From: Flavobacteriaceae bacterium
GTDB lineage: Bacteria; Bacteroidota; Bacteroidia; Flavobacteriales; Flavobacteriaceae
Assembly (NCBI GenBank): GCA_014075215.1
Contig: CP046177.1
Location: 620,001 to 684,000 of the forward strand
DNA length: 64,000 bases
Direction of reading: 5' to 3'
How positions within the stretch are numbered: the first letter of the stretch is position 1; each line of letters opens with the position of its first letter. Below the pieces are notes generated by a model. That model was not told where the DNA came from, ran no database searches, and was given only the letters and a program-made list of their open reading frames with translations. Positions 25,685 to 35,375 of the stretch are shown here, piece after piece. Position numbers and translations under genes: made by a program.

Positions 25685-25897
25685 TTATTTCGAGAAGTCT
25701 TCAGTTCCTTCTTTTATGAAACGTCTGGATTCTTTCATCCAGTAATAAAATAAGGCCAATAATATGAATAAAAATACCCAGTTTACGATATTGTTTACCC
25801 ACCAACTGAAATCACCCTTGCGAAGGAGATCAAAGGGAATAAAAAGAATTTCAGTAAATAATTCTCCTATCCATTTAAAAATATTGAACGCAATCAT
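25685..25897 (-). CDS. Small conserved membrane protein (DUF6341-like)
   Basis: 70 residues: an amphipathic N-terminus (FKWIGELFTEILFIPFDLLR), a membrane helix (NIVNWVFLFILLALFYYWM) and a charged tail. It ends 7 bp before trmB, so the two are probably co-transcribed. I associate this sequence with the DUF6341 family of flavobacteria. No function is known. Confidence 0.75.
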   Translation of the reverse strand: MIAFNIFKWIGELFTEILFIPFDLLRKGDFSWWVNNIVNWVFLFILLALFYYWMKESRRFIKEGTEDFSK

Positions 25898-25938
25898 ATC
25901 TTAGCTATATTTACATTGCAAAAATATAAAAACAATTT

Positions 25939-26877
25939 ATGCTGACCAATTTTTTCGGAAAGTCATACTCCATCAATTTCATTGTTCTTTTTGCTTTCAT
26001 ACTGCTATATGCTTTGATATCTTTTCTGGGGTTTCCTTCCGAATCAAAACTTACTCTTGGTTATATAATGGAATGCGCAGGCCTGTTTGGTTTAGTATTG
26101 CTTTATTGTTTTATAATCGGGTTTATATTATCTAAAAATAAGCTAGCTATAAACAATTCCTATATATTTTTCGTATTTGTTGCTTTTTTTGGATTTTTCC
26201 CGGAAGTTTTCAGAGATCCGGATACCTTACTTTTTAATATACTTTTACTGGTTTTTTTGTATAAAATAGTGAGCTTGAGAAATCCGGCATTCTTTTATAA
26301 AAAGCTCTTTGACTGTGGGCTTTGGCTAGCGGTATTATTTATATTCAATACTTTTTCTTTAGCTTTTGGATTCCTCATTTTTTTATTGGTTTATATATCT
26401 CAAAAATTAGATTATCGCACGGTATTGATCCCTGTGCTTGGTTTTAGCGCTCCGCTTTTTATCTTATTCGCATATTATTTTTGGGGTGATAAGTTAGAGG
26501 ATTTCTACTCCTTTTTTAACTGGAATTTCTCATACGATTACGAAATATATTTTTTAGGGCCATATGCAAAACCCATATGGATTGTCAGTTTTTTTTCTGT
26601 TATCGCGTTTCTGTTTAAAGCACCCAAAGCATTTTTTGTTAGCGGGAATTACAGAAAATACTGGATTGCTGTTATTTTTACTTTAGTACTTTCAATAGCT
26701 TATGTTTTATTAAAAAACCCTAAAAACGGCTCTGAATTATTAATTGTTTTTTTTCCGACTTCTATGATGATTGGTAATTGGATAGGGTCAGTTAGTAATA
26801 AAATAATTAAAGAAATAATTCTTTTTCTTTTCCTTTTATTACCAGGATTTTTATTTATTTTTAATATCAAAGGCTAG
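25939..26877 (+). CDS. Multi-pass membrane protein (DUF6427-like)
   Basis: 312 residues with about ten hydrophobic segments and very few charged residues. It is divergent from the DUF6341-like gene with 41 bp between starts. The sequence and position match the DUF6427 family I recall from Flavobacteriaceae. Role unknown; genomic proximity to envelope genes is the only hint. Confidence 0.75.
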   Translation: MLTNFFGKSYSINFIVLFAFILLYALISFLGFPSESKLTLGYIMECAGLFGLVLLYCFIIGFILSKNKLAINNSYIFFVFVAFFGFFPEVFRDPDTLLFNILLLVFLYKIVSLRNPAFFYKKLFDCGLWLAVLFIFNTFSLAFGFLIFLLVYISQKLDYRTVLIPVLGFSAPLFILFAYYFWGDKLEDFYSFFNWNFSYDYEIYFLGPYAKPIWIVSFFSVIAFLFKAPKAFFVSGNYRKYWIAVIFTLVLSIAYVLLKNPKNGSELLIVFFPTSMMIGNWIGSVSNKIIKEIILFLFLLLPGFLFIFNIKG

Positions 26878-26904
26878 ATAGCATTCACAAAGCACACAGG
26901 GAAG

Positions 26905-26937
26905 TTGTACCGATTTGATGTAATTGTGTTATATTTG
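26905..26937 (+). promoter_or_regulatory. Bacteroidota-type promoter for the hydrolase gene
   Basis: TTG at 26905-26907 and TATATTTG at 26930-26937 match the -33 TTG / -7 TAnnTTTG pattern of the Bacteroidota primary sigma factor, 22 bp apart. Transcription would start about 6 nt further on, giving the structured leader described next. Confidence 0.5.
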
Positions 26938-26940
26938 CCT

Positions 26941-27004
26941 CAACGTCACGGTGGACAGTGAAACAGGGTGACGACTCGTATAGTTTCATACGCCAGGGCA
27001 TTAT
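26941..27004 (+). ncRNA. Possible structured 5' leader (unidentified)
   Basis: The 60 nt between the predicted start site and the hydrolase ATG contain two stems: CGTCAC (26944-26949) with GTGACG (26968-26973) around a GC-rich loop, and CGTAT (26977-26981) with ATACG (26988-26992). The loop GGTG could also pair with CGCC just after the second stem, forming a pseudoknot. GC content is well above the surrounding intergenic DNA. I do not recognise a known riboswitch class. It may instead be an ordinary leader. Confidence 0.35.
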
Positions 27005-27787
27005 ATGCTAAACCACTATATTTATAAAAATAAGAATACCTTTAAGTGGGTGAGTTTTGTTCACGGTGCGGGAGGAAGCAGTTCCATATGGTTTCGTCAA
27101 ATACGCTCTTTTAAAAAAGAATTTAATGTATTGATGTTAGATCTTCGAGGCCATGGCAATCATAAAACCGTATCAAACACCTCGAATAATAAATATACTT
27201 TTGATGCTATTACTAAAGATATTAGCGATTTGTTGGATTATTTACAGATAAAGAAATCTCATTTTGTTGGAATTTCTTTGGGAACCATTCTGATAAGAAA
27301 TTTAGCCGGAAAAAGGCCTGATTTGGTCGAAAGTATGGTAATGGGAGGTGCTATTATGAAATTAAATCTGCGTTCTCAAGTTCTGATGCAATTGGGGAAT
27401 GCCTGTAAATCTGTTGTTCCTTATATGTATCTATATAGGTTTTTTGCGTTTATTATCCTGCCTAAGAAAAATCACAAAGAGTCCAGAGTTATCTTTGTTA
27501 ACGAAGCTAAAAAATTGCATCGAAAAGAGTTTATCAGATGGTTTACACTGTCTTCGGAAATTAACCCTTTGCTACGCTTTTTCAGACTGAAAGATATCCG
27601 GATCCCTACTTTGTATATCATGGGTTCGGAAGATCATTTGTTTTTACCTTCTGTAAAACGAATTGCAAGTATGCATACAAAAGCCACATTGCATATTATT
27701 AAAAATTGCGGGCATGTTGTAAATGTTGAAAAACCTGATGAATTTAATACCACAACAATTCATTTTTTAACCCAGATAGTGCATTAG
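27005..27787 (+). CDS. Alpha/beta-fold hydrolase
   Basis: 260 residues. The oxyanion motif HGAGGSSSIW is at 20-29, the nucleophile elbow G-I-S91-L-G at 89-93, the acid in GSEDHLF and the catalytic histidine in NCGHVVNVEKPDEF. The fold is certain but the substrate is not; it could be an esterase, lipase or C-C hydrolase. It is preceded by a possible structured leader and followed by an ISAs1-family element. Confidence 0.85.
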   Translation: MLNHYIYKNKNTFKWVSFVHGAGGSSSIWFRQIRSFKKEFNVLMLDLRGHGNHKTVSNTSNNKYTFDAITKDISDLLDYLQIKKSHFVGISLGTILIRNLAGKRPDLVESMVMGGAIMKLNLRSQVLMQLGNACKSVVPYMYLYRFFAFIILPKKNHKESRVIFVNEAKKLHRKEFIRWFTLSSEINPLLRFFRLKDIRIPTLYIMGSEDHLFLPSVKRIASMHTKATLHIIKNCGHVVNVEKPDEFNTTTIHFLTQIVH

Positions 27788-27870
27788 AACTTCGTAATGA
27801 AGGTTGAAATCATGATAATACAAAGTTAAAATAATATAACTCCAGTCGTGTACATATTCAGAAATGATAT

Positions 27871-29135
27871 CAGGGCAAACGCATTAAACTTTCATAAGAT
27901 TTAGCACTTTAATGAGGTAATGATTATCCCGTCCAGCCTTTAATCTTCTACTTTTGACACCAACCTTAGATGCTTTTTCATTTTTAAGAAGATTAAGCGC
28001 AATTTTGTTTAGAATAGAAAAGTTTTGCGCAGCATTATCTTTTCTTTTTCTAGAAGCATCTTCTTCGAATGCAACATCTAAGGTCCAATGCAGTTTATTT
28101 TCAATACCCCAATGTGAACGTATGGTTTTTTGAAAATCTTTAGGCTTAGCCTTTGTGCTAGATATATAATAGCGTGTAGCTGTTTCTATTGGTTTATCAG
28201 AGTTTTTAAATTCACGCTTGCTTTCTATTTTAACCATAGCAGTAAGACTATCCCATTTATTATCCGGTGGAATACATTGAAAGTTTGTCATAACACTGCA
28301 TTTTCGGGTTTCTATCCTTCCATGGTTTAGTTCTTCACTTATAGAGGTTGCTATATTTTCACCAAATCTAAATTCATCTTCAATATTTTGATATAATTGT
28401 GCTTGATTTTGTTTTACAGCTAAAATATAGTCCGCTTGTTTTTCAACAATGGCAGTAGCTATATCTGTCTGACATCCCATAGCATCAATAGTTACAATAG
28501 TATCTTTAATAGATAACACTTTTAGTAATTCTGGAATTGCAGTAATTTCATTAGATTTTTCATGGGTCTTTACCTGCCCTAAAACTAAGTTGTTTTCATT
28601 TGCCCAAGCGCTTACCATATGTACAGGGGATTTTTTACCAGATGCCTTAGCCCCTCTAATGGTTTTACCATCAATAGCAATTACTTCTTTGGGTTGCAGT
28701 TCAGCTAGCGTACTAACCCATTGTATAAAACATGTTTCAAATTCTACACTATCAATATTAGAGAATACACGATTAAAAGTGTCGTGAGAAGGTATGCCAT
28801 TGGGTAGATCTAAAAAAGAGCGTAAAAAATCTTCTTTTGAATAGGCATAGTCTTCCTTTTCATTCCATGAATCTGCACCACAAATAACTGAAATTATCCC
28901 GATAAGAAGGATGCTCTCTAAATCGTAAAGTTGCTTGTGGGTGTGTCTAAAATCAGGAATTTGACCGAATATGGTCTTTAGTTTGTTTGTTGTTTTCAAA
29001 ACTATTAAATTATTGGTTATCAGTATAATATACAAACAATCAATAACATAAACAACTAATAACTAACTGAATCTCAATTAATTAAGAACATTACATATCA
29101 ATAGGGTTTTTAAAAAGTTTAATGCGTTTGCCCTG
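27871..29135 (-). mobile_element. ISAs1-family insertion sequence
   Basis: A 1265-bp element with matching terminal repeats starting CAGGGCAAACGCATTAAACT at both ends. It holds one transposase gene on the minus strand. No clear 8-10 bp duplication is visible (left flank GATAT, right flank a run of C). A MITE with the same ends is at 21080. Confidence 0.9.
27884..29035 (-). CDS. ISAs1-family transposase (H-repeat-associated type)
   Basis: About 370-383 residues, full length. The N-terminal DDE_Tnp_1-associated domain (IFGQIPDFRHTHKQLYDLES) is followed by the catalytic motifs AIDGKTIRGA, IVTIDAMGCQTDIA, and SHWGIENKLHWTLDVAFEED near the C-terminus. All are intact, so it is a candidate source of transposase for the 208-bp MITE. 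The in-frame start is ambiguous because MYIILITNN may be upstream read-through; VLKTTNKLKTIF is the conserved beginning. Confidence 0.93.
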   Translation of the reverse strand: MYIILITNNLIVLKTTNKLKTIFGQIPDFRHTHKQLYDLESILLIGIISVICGADSWNEKEDYAYSKEDFLRSFLDLPNGIPSHDTFNRVFSNIDSVEFETCFIQWVSTLAELQPKEVIAIDGKTIRGAKASGKKSPVHMVSAWANENNLVLGQVKTHEKSNEITAIPELLKVLSIKDTIVTIDAMGCQTDIATAIVEKQADYILAVKQNQAQLYQNIEDEFRFGENIATSISEELNHGRIETRKCSVMTNFQCIPPDNKWDSLTAMVKIESKREFKNSDKPIETATRYYISSTKAKPKDFQKTIRSHWGIENKLHWTLDVAFEEDASRKRKDNAAQNFSILNKIALNLLKNEKASKVGVKSRRLKAGRDNHYLIKVLNLMKV

Positions 29136-29170
29136 CCCCCCGGACCCCCCTCTTTCAACATCATTATCTC

Positions 29171-29215
29171 ATTTAAGTTTTAATAAAATCTGTCCTATCA
29201 ATGGGGGGAATTATA
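29171..29215. repeat. Dispersed repeat, TGGGGGAATTATA type, copy 3
   Basis: Contains AATAAAATCTGTCCTATCA and ATGGGGGGAATTATA, nearly identical to 2780-2822. It lies 35 bp from the end of the ISAs1 element in an otherwise featureless gap (29136-29435). That gap also holds GAACTCGTTTAGATTTTTTG near 29311, similar to one end of the 41121 repeat. No gene is visible there. Confidence 0.5.
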
Positions 29216-29435
29216 TCCAATTCTTTAAATATTTTGTTTGGTAACTTGTTACGTTCATTGTCAACAAGGAGTTTTTTAGTACTTTAAAATTCTAAATTCT
29301 TGCTTTTGATTATGAACTCGTTTAGATTTTTTGGGTTTAAGCAAAAGAAATTTTTATAAATTTAAGGTCAATAATAACTTAAAAATGCGCTATTTTTTAT
29401 ATACTAGATCTTTATTAATCAACTAAATTTATATT

Positions 29436-29681
29436 ATGAGTTTATTTTATGCGTTACTTGTCGGAGCTTTAGCCGGGTTCATTGCAGGAAGGTTAATGAA
29501 AGGTGGCGGTTTTGGGATATTAATGAATATTGTCCTAGGTATTGTAGGCGGAATTGTCGGGAATTGGCTTTTTGGATTGGCAGGGGTCTATATCGGAAGC
29601 GGGTTTATCAGTGATTTGGTTACCGGTGTTATTGGTGCTGCAGTGGTATTGTTTGTTGCCGGGCTTGTCAAAAAGAAATAG
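29436..29681 (+). CDS. GlsB/YeaQ/YmgE-type stress membrane protein
   Basis: 81 residues made of three hydrophobic segments with glycine-rich turns (GALAGFIAGRLMKGGGFGIL, VGGIVGNWLFGL, GVIGAAVVLFVAGLVKKK), the signature of this small integral membrane family often induced by stress. Function is not established in detail. Confidence 0.85.
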   Translation: MSLFYALLVGALAGFIAGRLMKGGGFGILMNIVLGIVGGIVGNWLFGLAGVYIGSGFISDLVTGVIGAAVVLFVAGLVKKK

Positions 29682-29757
29682 CTTATAACAAAGGGAACTG
29701 TTCGGCATCTTTTTTTTGTGTTTGGAAACCGTTACTTTTGATAAAACTTTGAATCTA

Positions 29758-31047
29758 ATGAAATACAGTCGTATCAACACGGAGCTTTTTATTAAAAATC
29801 GCAGGAACTTTACCGGTAAAATGAAACCCGGGAGTTTGGCTGTTTTTAATTCTAACGATATCTATCCTATTAGTGCCGACAGTACGATGCCTTTTGAACA
29901 GCATCGTGATATTTTTTATTTAAGTGGTGTTGATCAGGAAGAAAGCATATTGGTATTATTTCCTGATTGCCCAAAAGAGAAACATCGTGAAATTTTGTTC
30001 TTAAAAGAAACAAATGAACACATTGCTGTTTGGGGGGGTGAAAAACTGACAAAAGAAAGTGCTTTACAAACTTCCGGGATTAAAACGGTGTATTGGCTGC
30101 AAGACTTAGAAAAAATTTTGTTTGAGTTGATGACCCAATGTGATACGGTTTATATCAATACGAACGAACATTACAGAGCCAATGTTGAAACGGAAACCAG
30201 AGAAGCTCGTTTTGTAAAATGGTTAAGAGATAAGTATCCGGCACATTCAGCAGCAAAAAGCAATCCCATTTTACAAGCCCTTCGCTCTGTAAAAGATCCA
30301 ATTGAGTTAGATTTGATTCAGCAAGCTTGTGATATTACCGAGAAAGGATTTCGCAGAGTGCTGAACTTTGTAAAACCTAAGATTTGGGAATATGAAATTG
30401 AGGCGGAATTCATTCACGAATTTATCAGAAACCGATCCAAAGGCTTTGCCTATACACCTATTATTGCCGGTGGTAACAATGCCAATGTTTTACATTATAT
30501 AGAAAACAATCAACAATGCAAAGCAGGCGATCTGTTGCTTTTGGATGTGGGTGCGGAATATGCTAATTATGCTTCCGATATGACCCGAACGATTCCTGTC
30601 TCCGGTCGATTTTCCGATCGACAAAAAGCAGTGTATAATGCCGTAAACAGGGTTAAAAAGGAAGCTACAAAATTATTGGTTCCCGGGGGTGATTGGACTG
30701 AATATCACATAGAAGTAGGAAAATTAATGACTTCCGAATTATTGGGTTTGGGCTTGTTGGACAAAGTGGATGTTCAAAATGAGGATAAAGATTGGCCTGC
30801 ATATAAAAAATATTTTATGCACGGAACCAGTCATCATATAGGTTTGGATACGCATGATTACGGGCTACTTCACAAGCCCATGCAAGCGAATATGGTATTT
30901 ACGGTAGAACCGGGTATTTACATTCCCGATGAAGGATTTGGGATTCGTTTGGAAGATGGTGTAGTCATCCGGGAAAATGGCGATCCTTTTAATTTGATGC
31001 GTAATATTCCTATTGAAGCTGAAGAAATTGAGGAATTGAGGAATTAA
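29758..31047 (+). CDS. pepP: Xaa-Pro aminopeptidase (peptidase M24B)
   Basis: 429 residues from the ATG at 29758 (MKYSRINTELFIKNRRNFTG); an upstream in-frame ATG would add 14 non-conserved residues. The creatinase-like N-domain is followed by the pita-bread fold with dimetal ligands in LLLDVGAEYANYASDMTRTI, HGTSHHIGLDTHD, FTVEPGIYIP and GIRLEDGV. It removes the N-terminal residue before proline from peptides. Confidence 0.93.
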   Translation: MKYSRINTELFIKNRRNFTGKMKPGSLAVFNSNDIYPISADSTMPFEQHRDIFYLSGVDQEESILVLFPDCPKEKHREILFLKETNEHIAVWGGEKLTKESALQTSGIKTVYWLQDLEKILFELMTQCDTVYINTNEHYRANVETETREARFVKWLRDKYPAHSAAKSNPILQALRSVKDPIELDLIQQACDITEKGFRRVLNFVKPKIWEYEIEAEFIHEFIRNRSKGFAYTPIIAGGNNANVLHYIENNQQCKAGDLLLLDVGAEYANYASDMTRTIPVSGRFSDRQKAVYNAVNRVKKEATKLLVPGGDWTEYHIEVGKLMTSELLGLGLLDKVDVQNEDKDWPAYKKYFMHGTSHHIGLDTHDYGLLHKPMQANMVFTVEPGIYIPDEGFGIRLEDGVVIRENGDPFNLMRNIPIEAEEIEELRN

Positions 31048-31069
31048 AACAAATATTTTTTTTGTTTGA

Positions 31070-31390
31070 TCATTCCTGTGTTTCTTGTAATGTTATCTCA
31101 GTTGCTTTATATGATTCGCCGTCGGCAATGTCGTCAATAAAAGCAATAATTTCTTTGGAAGAAATGGTATTAGCATCAAACGCAACGTTAGCAATACTGT
31201 CTTTAAAAATAACCTCAGCTGTTTTTACACCTCCTTTTTTGGAAAGTTTTGATTGAATTAATTTTGCACATCCGATTTCACAGGTCATTCCGGAAATATG
31301 AAGTGCTACTTTTTGAGGGCTTTCTTTTTTACATGCCAGTACTAAAAAAAGGCCCAATACAAGAAGTGTGCTAATTTTTCGAAGTTTCAT
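31070..31390 (-). CDS. HMA-domain lipoprotein
   Basis: 106 residues. A lipoprotein signal (VLGLFLVLACKK) precedes a heavy-metal-associated domain with GMTCEIGC, where the cysteine pair has the CxxxC spacing seen in Bacteroidota rather than CxxC. Likely a surface or periplasmic metal-binding protein. It converges with pepP; the 22-bp gap contains a weak AACAAA...TTTGTT hairpin with a T run that may serve both genes. Confidence 0.82.
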   Translation of the reverse strand: MKLRKISTLLVLGLFLVLACKKESPQKVALHISGMTCEIGCAKLIQSKLSKKGGVKTAEVIFKDSIANVAFDANTISSKEIIAFIDDIADGESYKATEITLQETQE

Positions 31391-31490
31391 GATTGTTTTT
31401 TATTATGAATCCATTGTACAAATTTATACATAATGAATTGTTTATTAATAGAATTATTAGAATTTTGTACGGATTTTAACAAAGCAAACC

Positions 31491-32363
31491 ATGAAAACCT
31501 TACAGCAAAAATGGCTTTACCTGATTATTCTTTCTGTGATATGGGGTAGTTCGTTTATTCTGATAAAAAAAGGGTTAATCGGCTTAACTCCCTTACAACT
31601 TGGGGCTTTGCGAATACTTATTACTGCTGCTTTTCTATTACTAATAGGGTTTAAAAGTTTGCGGAAAATCCAAAAATTTCACTGGAAATACATTGCATAC
31701 ACAGCAGCACTTGGAACATTTTTCCCTTCTTTTTTATTTGCTTTTGCCATTACCGGAATAGATAGCTCCATAACTTCCATATTAAATTCACTAACACCTT
31801 TTCATACCTATATTTTTGGTACATTAGTGTTTGGTTTTACATTTAAGAAAAAACAGTTAATTGGAATTTTAGTAGGATTGATAGGTACTCTGATTTTGGT
31901 TTTAAAAGGAGTGGAAACCAATCCGGATCAAAACTACTGGTATGCTCTATTGGTTATTGTTTCTTCAGTCGGGTATGCATTCAATGTAAACATTGTAAAA
32001 AAATATTTATCTGATCTTAGTGCCTTAGCCATTACAACAGGAAATTTTTTATTATTGATTATCCCTTCGGGGTTTGTATTACTTTTTAGTGGGTTTTTCA
32101 CTACGTTTCAATTCAACCCGGAAACGAGTTTGGCTTTTGGTTATATTATTATACTGTCTATTGTCGGTACCGGTATGGCAAAAGTAATGTTTAACCGATT
32201 GGTACAAATAGCTTCACCTGTTTTTTCAGCTTCGGTAACGTATTTAATTCCCTTAGTAGCAGTTATGTGGGGTATGATTGATGAAGAAAAACTACATATT
32301 GTACAACTGTTGGGAGCCGCCATTATTTTGTTTGGGGTGTATCTGGTAAATAAAACAAAATAG
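31491..32363 (+). CDS. EamA/DMT-family transporter
   Basis: 290 residues with ten predicted membrane helices in two EamA repeats; the first begins SVIWGSSFILIKKGLIGLTP and the second around YWYALLVIVSSVGYAFNVNI. A drug/metabolite-type exporter of unknown substrate. Confidence 0.88.
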   Translation: MKTLQQKWLYLIILSVIWGSSFILIKKGLIGLTPLQLGALRILITAAFLLLIGFKSLRKIQKFHWKYIAYTAALGTFFPSFLFAFAITGIDSSITSILNSLTPFHTYIFGTLVFGFTFKKKQLIGILVGLIGTLILVLKGVETNPDQNYWYALLVIVSSVGYAFNVNIVKKYLSDLSALAITTGNFLLLIIPSGFVLLFSGFFTTFQFNPETSLAFGYIIILSIVGTGMAKVMFNRLVQIASPVFSASVTYLIPLVAVMWGMIDEEKLHIVQLLGAAIILFGVYLVNKTK

Positions 32364-32417
32364 TTTTTTATCCAATCAAAAAGAGAAACATCAAAACGTG
32401 AATTTTAATCCTGTTCT

Positions 32418-34101
32418 CTATCTTTTATAAATTTCACTTCCATTAAAAACGGTTAAAACCACTTTTGTTTGATTTAGTTCTGTTGGAGGTATGGTAAAAA
32501 TGTCTCGATCTAATACTACAAAATCGACCAATTTTCCTACTTCGATAGAGCCCACTTCATTTTCTTGCCTCATTACATAAGCACCATTAATTGTATAGGC
32601 TTTAATTGCTGTTTCTAAAGAAATATTTTGTGGTGCTCTGGTTACTGCGTTTTGGATTCCCACAAAAGGGTTTAATGAACTTACATTCCAATCACTACTC
32701 AATGTTAGTCGAGCGTTTGCCTCTGTTAATGATTTTAGCGGAATTAAGTTATTTGACAGTGTACTTCCTATTAAAGAGATATTATCACTCCAAAAATGAG
32801 GTTGTGTAAATTCTCCTACAACTTGTGCATCTGCCGTAACATTTAGTTGAGCAAACCTGTTTAGATCAGCAGTATCAATAATTTCTACATGTGTTAGCCG
32901 GTGCCTTCCATCAGATGTTCCGGCTTTGTTGAATTGCATTTAAGGCTTCATGAACTCCTCTGTTTCCAATGGCATGTATATGGAAATCAAAACCTATTGA
33001 TTCTAATTCCCAGATATACATCGTCAGCCTATTTTGAGTAAAATAATTTAGCCCATTATTTGTAGGTTGCTCAAAATAATCAATCAGGTATTGAGAGTGT
33101 AATGCTGCCGTTGTATGATGGGTAATTCCATCAACATACAGTTTAATTTGATTAATTTTTAATAAGTTGTTGTCATTATTGCTATATAATGTTTTTAAAG
33201 CGGTTATTTGAGAAGCATCATTTTCAGCAGGGTATGCCCAGAGTCCCAAATTAAATCTAGCAGTTAATTTTCCATTTTTTTCTAGATTTTTCCACACTTG
33301 GTGTTGATTTCTTTTCCAATATGTTCTGGCATCGGAAACTGATGTAATTCCGTATTTGGCCAGCTCAGGTAATACATACTGCACCATTCCGTTATATTCT
33401 CCGTTTGGATTATTTAAAGCGGTTACTGCCTGCTGAAAAACGATATCTCCAGCATTGTCAATTAAAACCCCATTTAAAACGCCATCATCTTTCATGATAA
33501 TTCCTCCTTGGGGATTTGGGGTTGCTACAGTAATTCCAGCCATTTCCAATGCTTTGGAGTTTACCCACATAGAATGGGATGTTTGTTCCATGATTATGAC
33601 TGGTCTGTCTGAAACTGCCTCGTCAATGATTTCTATCGGGCTTCTGCTTGCATTAAAAAGGGTATTAATAGAATGCCCAAAACCAATCAGCCAGGCAACA
33701 TCCGGATTAGCCGCAGAAGCATTTGAAATTTTCGTCTTGAAATTTTCAGCATCTGTCTCTGCTTCATCTAACACAAAGGTAGTGGTTGTAGCTCCTACTT
33801 CCATAGGGTGCATGTGTACGTCATGAAATCCTGGTAAGACTATTTTTCCCTGTAAATTTATTTTTAGCACTCCCTCTTCTGCAAATGATGATGCTTCTGC
33901 ATCTGTTCCTACAAAAAGAATTTTATTCCCATCAATAACCAATGCTTCTGCCCAAGGATTAGCATCATTAACAGTGAATATCTTACCATTAAAATATAAT
34001 TTTTGAGTGCCGGATACGGATTCAATTGTTTCCCGCATTTTTTTATTCATACAGGAATGAGTACTGAAAACAGTAGCAAAAACTAATGGTAACCATTTCA
34101 T
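32418..34101 (-). pseudogene. Amidohydrolase family 3 lipoprotein, frameshifted
   Basis: The 5' part, from the ATG at 34101 (MKWLPLVFATVFSTHSC, a lipoprotein signal), encodes LPGFHDVHMHPMEVG and, later, DFHIHAIGNRGVHEALNAI. The frame then stops after about 395 codons. The remainder (AGTSDGRHRLTHVEIIDTAD to the end at 32418, with VLDRDIFTIPPTEL) lies in another frame. The shift maps to 32924-32931, in CAACAAAG on the coding strand. Together the parts give the normal length of a YtcJ-like metal-dependent hydrolase, so one small indel separates it from an intact gene. Confidence 0.85.
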
Positions 34102-34294
34102 TTTTTGAAGCCATTTTAAGCCATAATAGATTTTCTGATGCAGAGTTTGAGGTTCAATATAAAAAATTAAAAAACTATTCATATTTTTTGATTCAATAAT
34201 TTAATACATTGAACTCATTTTCAACCAAATTCAAACAAGCAGTATAAATTTACTTTTCAGGCAATTTCTTTAATAACGATAAGCATATTTATTT

Positions 34295-35302
34295 TTACTC
34301 TTCATTATCTATTACCCCTTTGATTTTTTCTTCTAACTCTTCCATCAATTCCGGGTTGTCTTTAATTAACGCTTTTACGGCATCCCTTCCCTGACCTAAT
34401 TTGGTATCTGCATAACTAAACCAGGAGCCACTTTTTTTAATGATTCCCAAATCCACTCCAATATCCAGAACCTCTCCCACTTTTGAGACCCCTTCTCCGT
34501 ACATGATATCAAATTCTGCGGTTTGAAAAGGTGGAGCCACTTTGTTTTTCACCACTTTTACTTTGGTTTGGTTTCCAATGACACGATCTCCTTCCTTGAT
34601 CTGGGTTCTTTTACGAATGTCTAAACGAACCGAAGCATAAAATTTTAAAGCATTCCCTCCGGTTGTGGTTTCCGGGTTTCCGAACATTACCCCGATTTTT
34701 TCACGTAACTGATTGATGAAAATAACCGTACAATTTGTTTTGCTAATGGTTCCTGTTAATTTTCGAAGTGCTTGAGACATCAAGCGGGCATGTAATCCCA
34801 TTTTTGAATCTCCCATTTCTCCTTCAATCTCAGATTTAGGCGTTAATGCCGCAACCGAATCGATGACTACAATGTCAATAGCCCCCGAACGAATTAAATT
34901 ATCCGTAATTTCCAGTGCCTGTTCTCCGTGATCCGGTTGAGAAATGATTAAATTATCCATATCAACACCGAGATTTTCAGCATAAAAACGATCAAACGCA
35001 TGTTCTGCATCTACAAAAGCAGCAATGCCTCCTGCTTTTTGAGCTTCGGCAATGGCATGTAATGTTATAGTGGTTTTGCCGGAAGATTCCGGCCCGTAAA
35101 TTTCAATGATTCTCCCTCTTGGATATCCTCCAACTCCCAGTGCCAGATCCAATCCTAAAGACCCGGAGGAAATGGCTTCAACATCTTCCACAATAGTATC
35201 GCCCATTTTCATGACGGCACCTTTTCCATAGGTTTTATCTAATTTATCTAATGTTAATTGAAGTGCTTTTAATTTGGCTTGTTTTTCTTTATCTGCTGAC
35301 AT
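34295..35302 (-). CDS. recA: Recombinase RecA
   Basis: 335 residues. Walker A GPESSGKT, the DNA-binding loop EIEGEMGDSKMGLHARLMSQ, and FINQLREKIGVMFGNPETTTGG are canonical. Catalyses strand exchange and activates the SOS response. No LexA-type box was recognised in the 73-bp upstream gap. Confidence 0.98.
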   Translation of the reverse strand: MSADKEKQAKLKALQLTLDKLDKTYGKGAVMKMGDTIVEDVEAISSGSLGLDLALGVGGYPRGRIIEIYGPESSGKTTITLHAIAEAQKAGGIAAFVDAEHAFDRFYAENLGVDMDNLIISQPDHGEQALEITDNLIRSGAIDIVVIDSVAALTPKSEIEGEMGDSKMGLHARLMSQALRKLTGTISKTNCTVIFINQLREKIGVMFGNPETTTGGNALKFYASVRLDIRKRTQIKEGDRVIGNQTKVKVVKNKVAPPFQTAEFDIMYGEGVSKVGEVLDIGVDLGIIKKSGSWFSYADTKLGQGRDAVKALIKDNPELMEELEEKIKGVIDNEE

Positions 35303-35375
35303 ATTTTCTAATGAATTATTTCGAATTAAAATTTAAAGGCAAGGTACAAAAAACTATGACACCTATCTTTGAATA

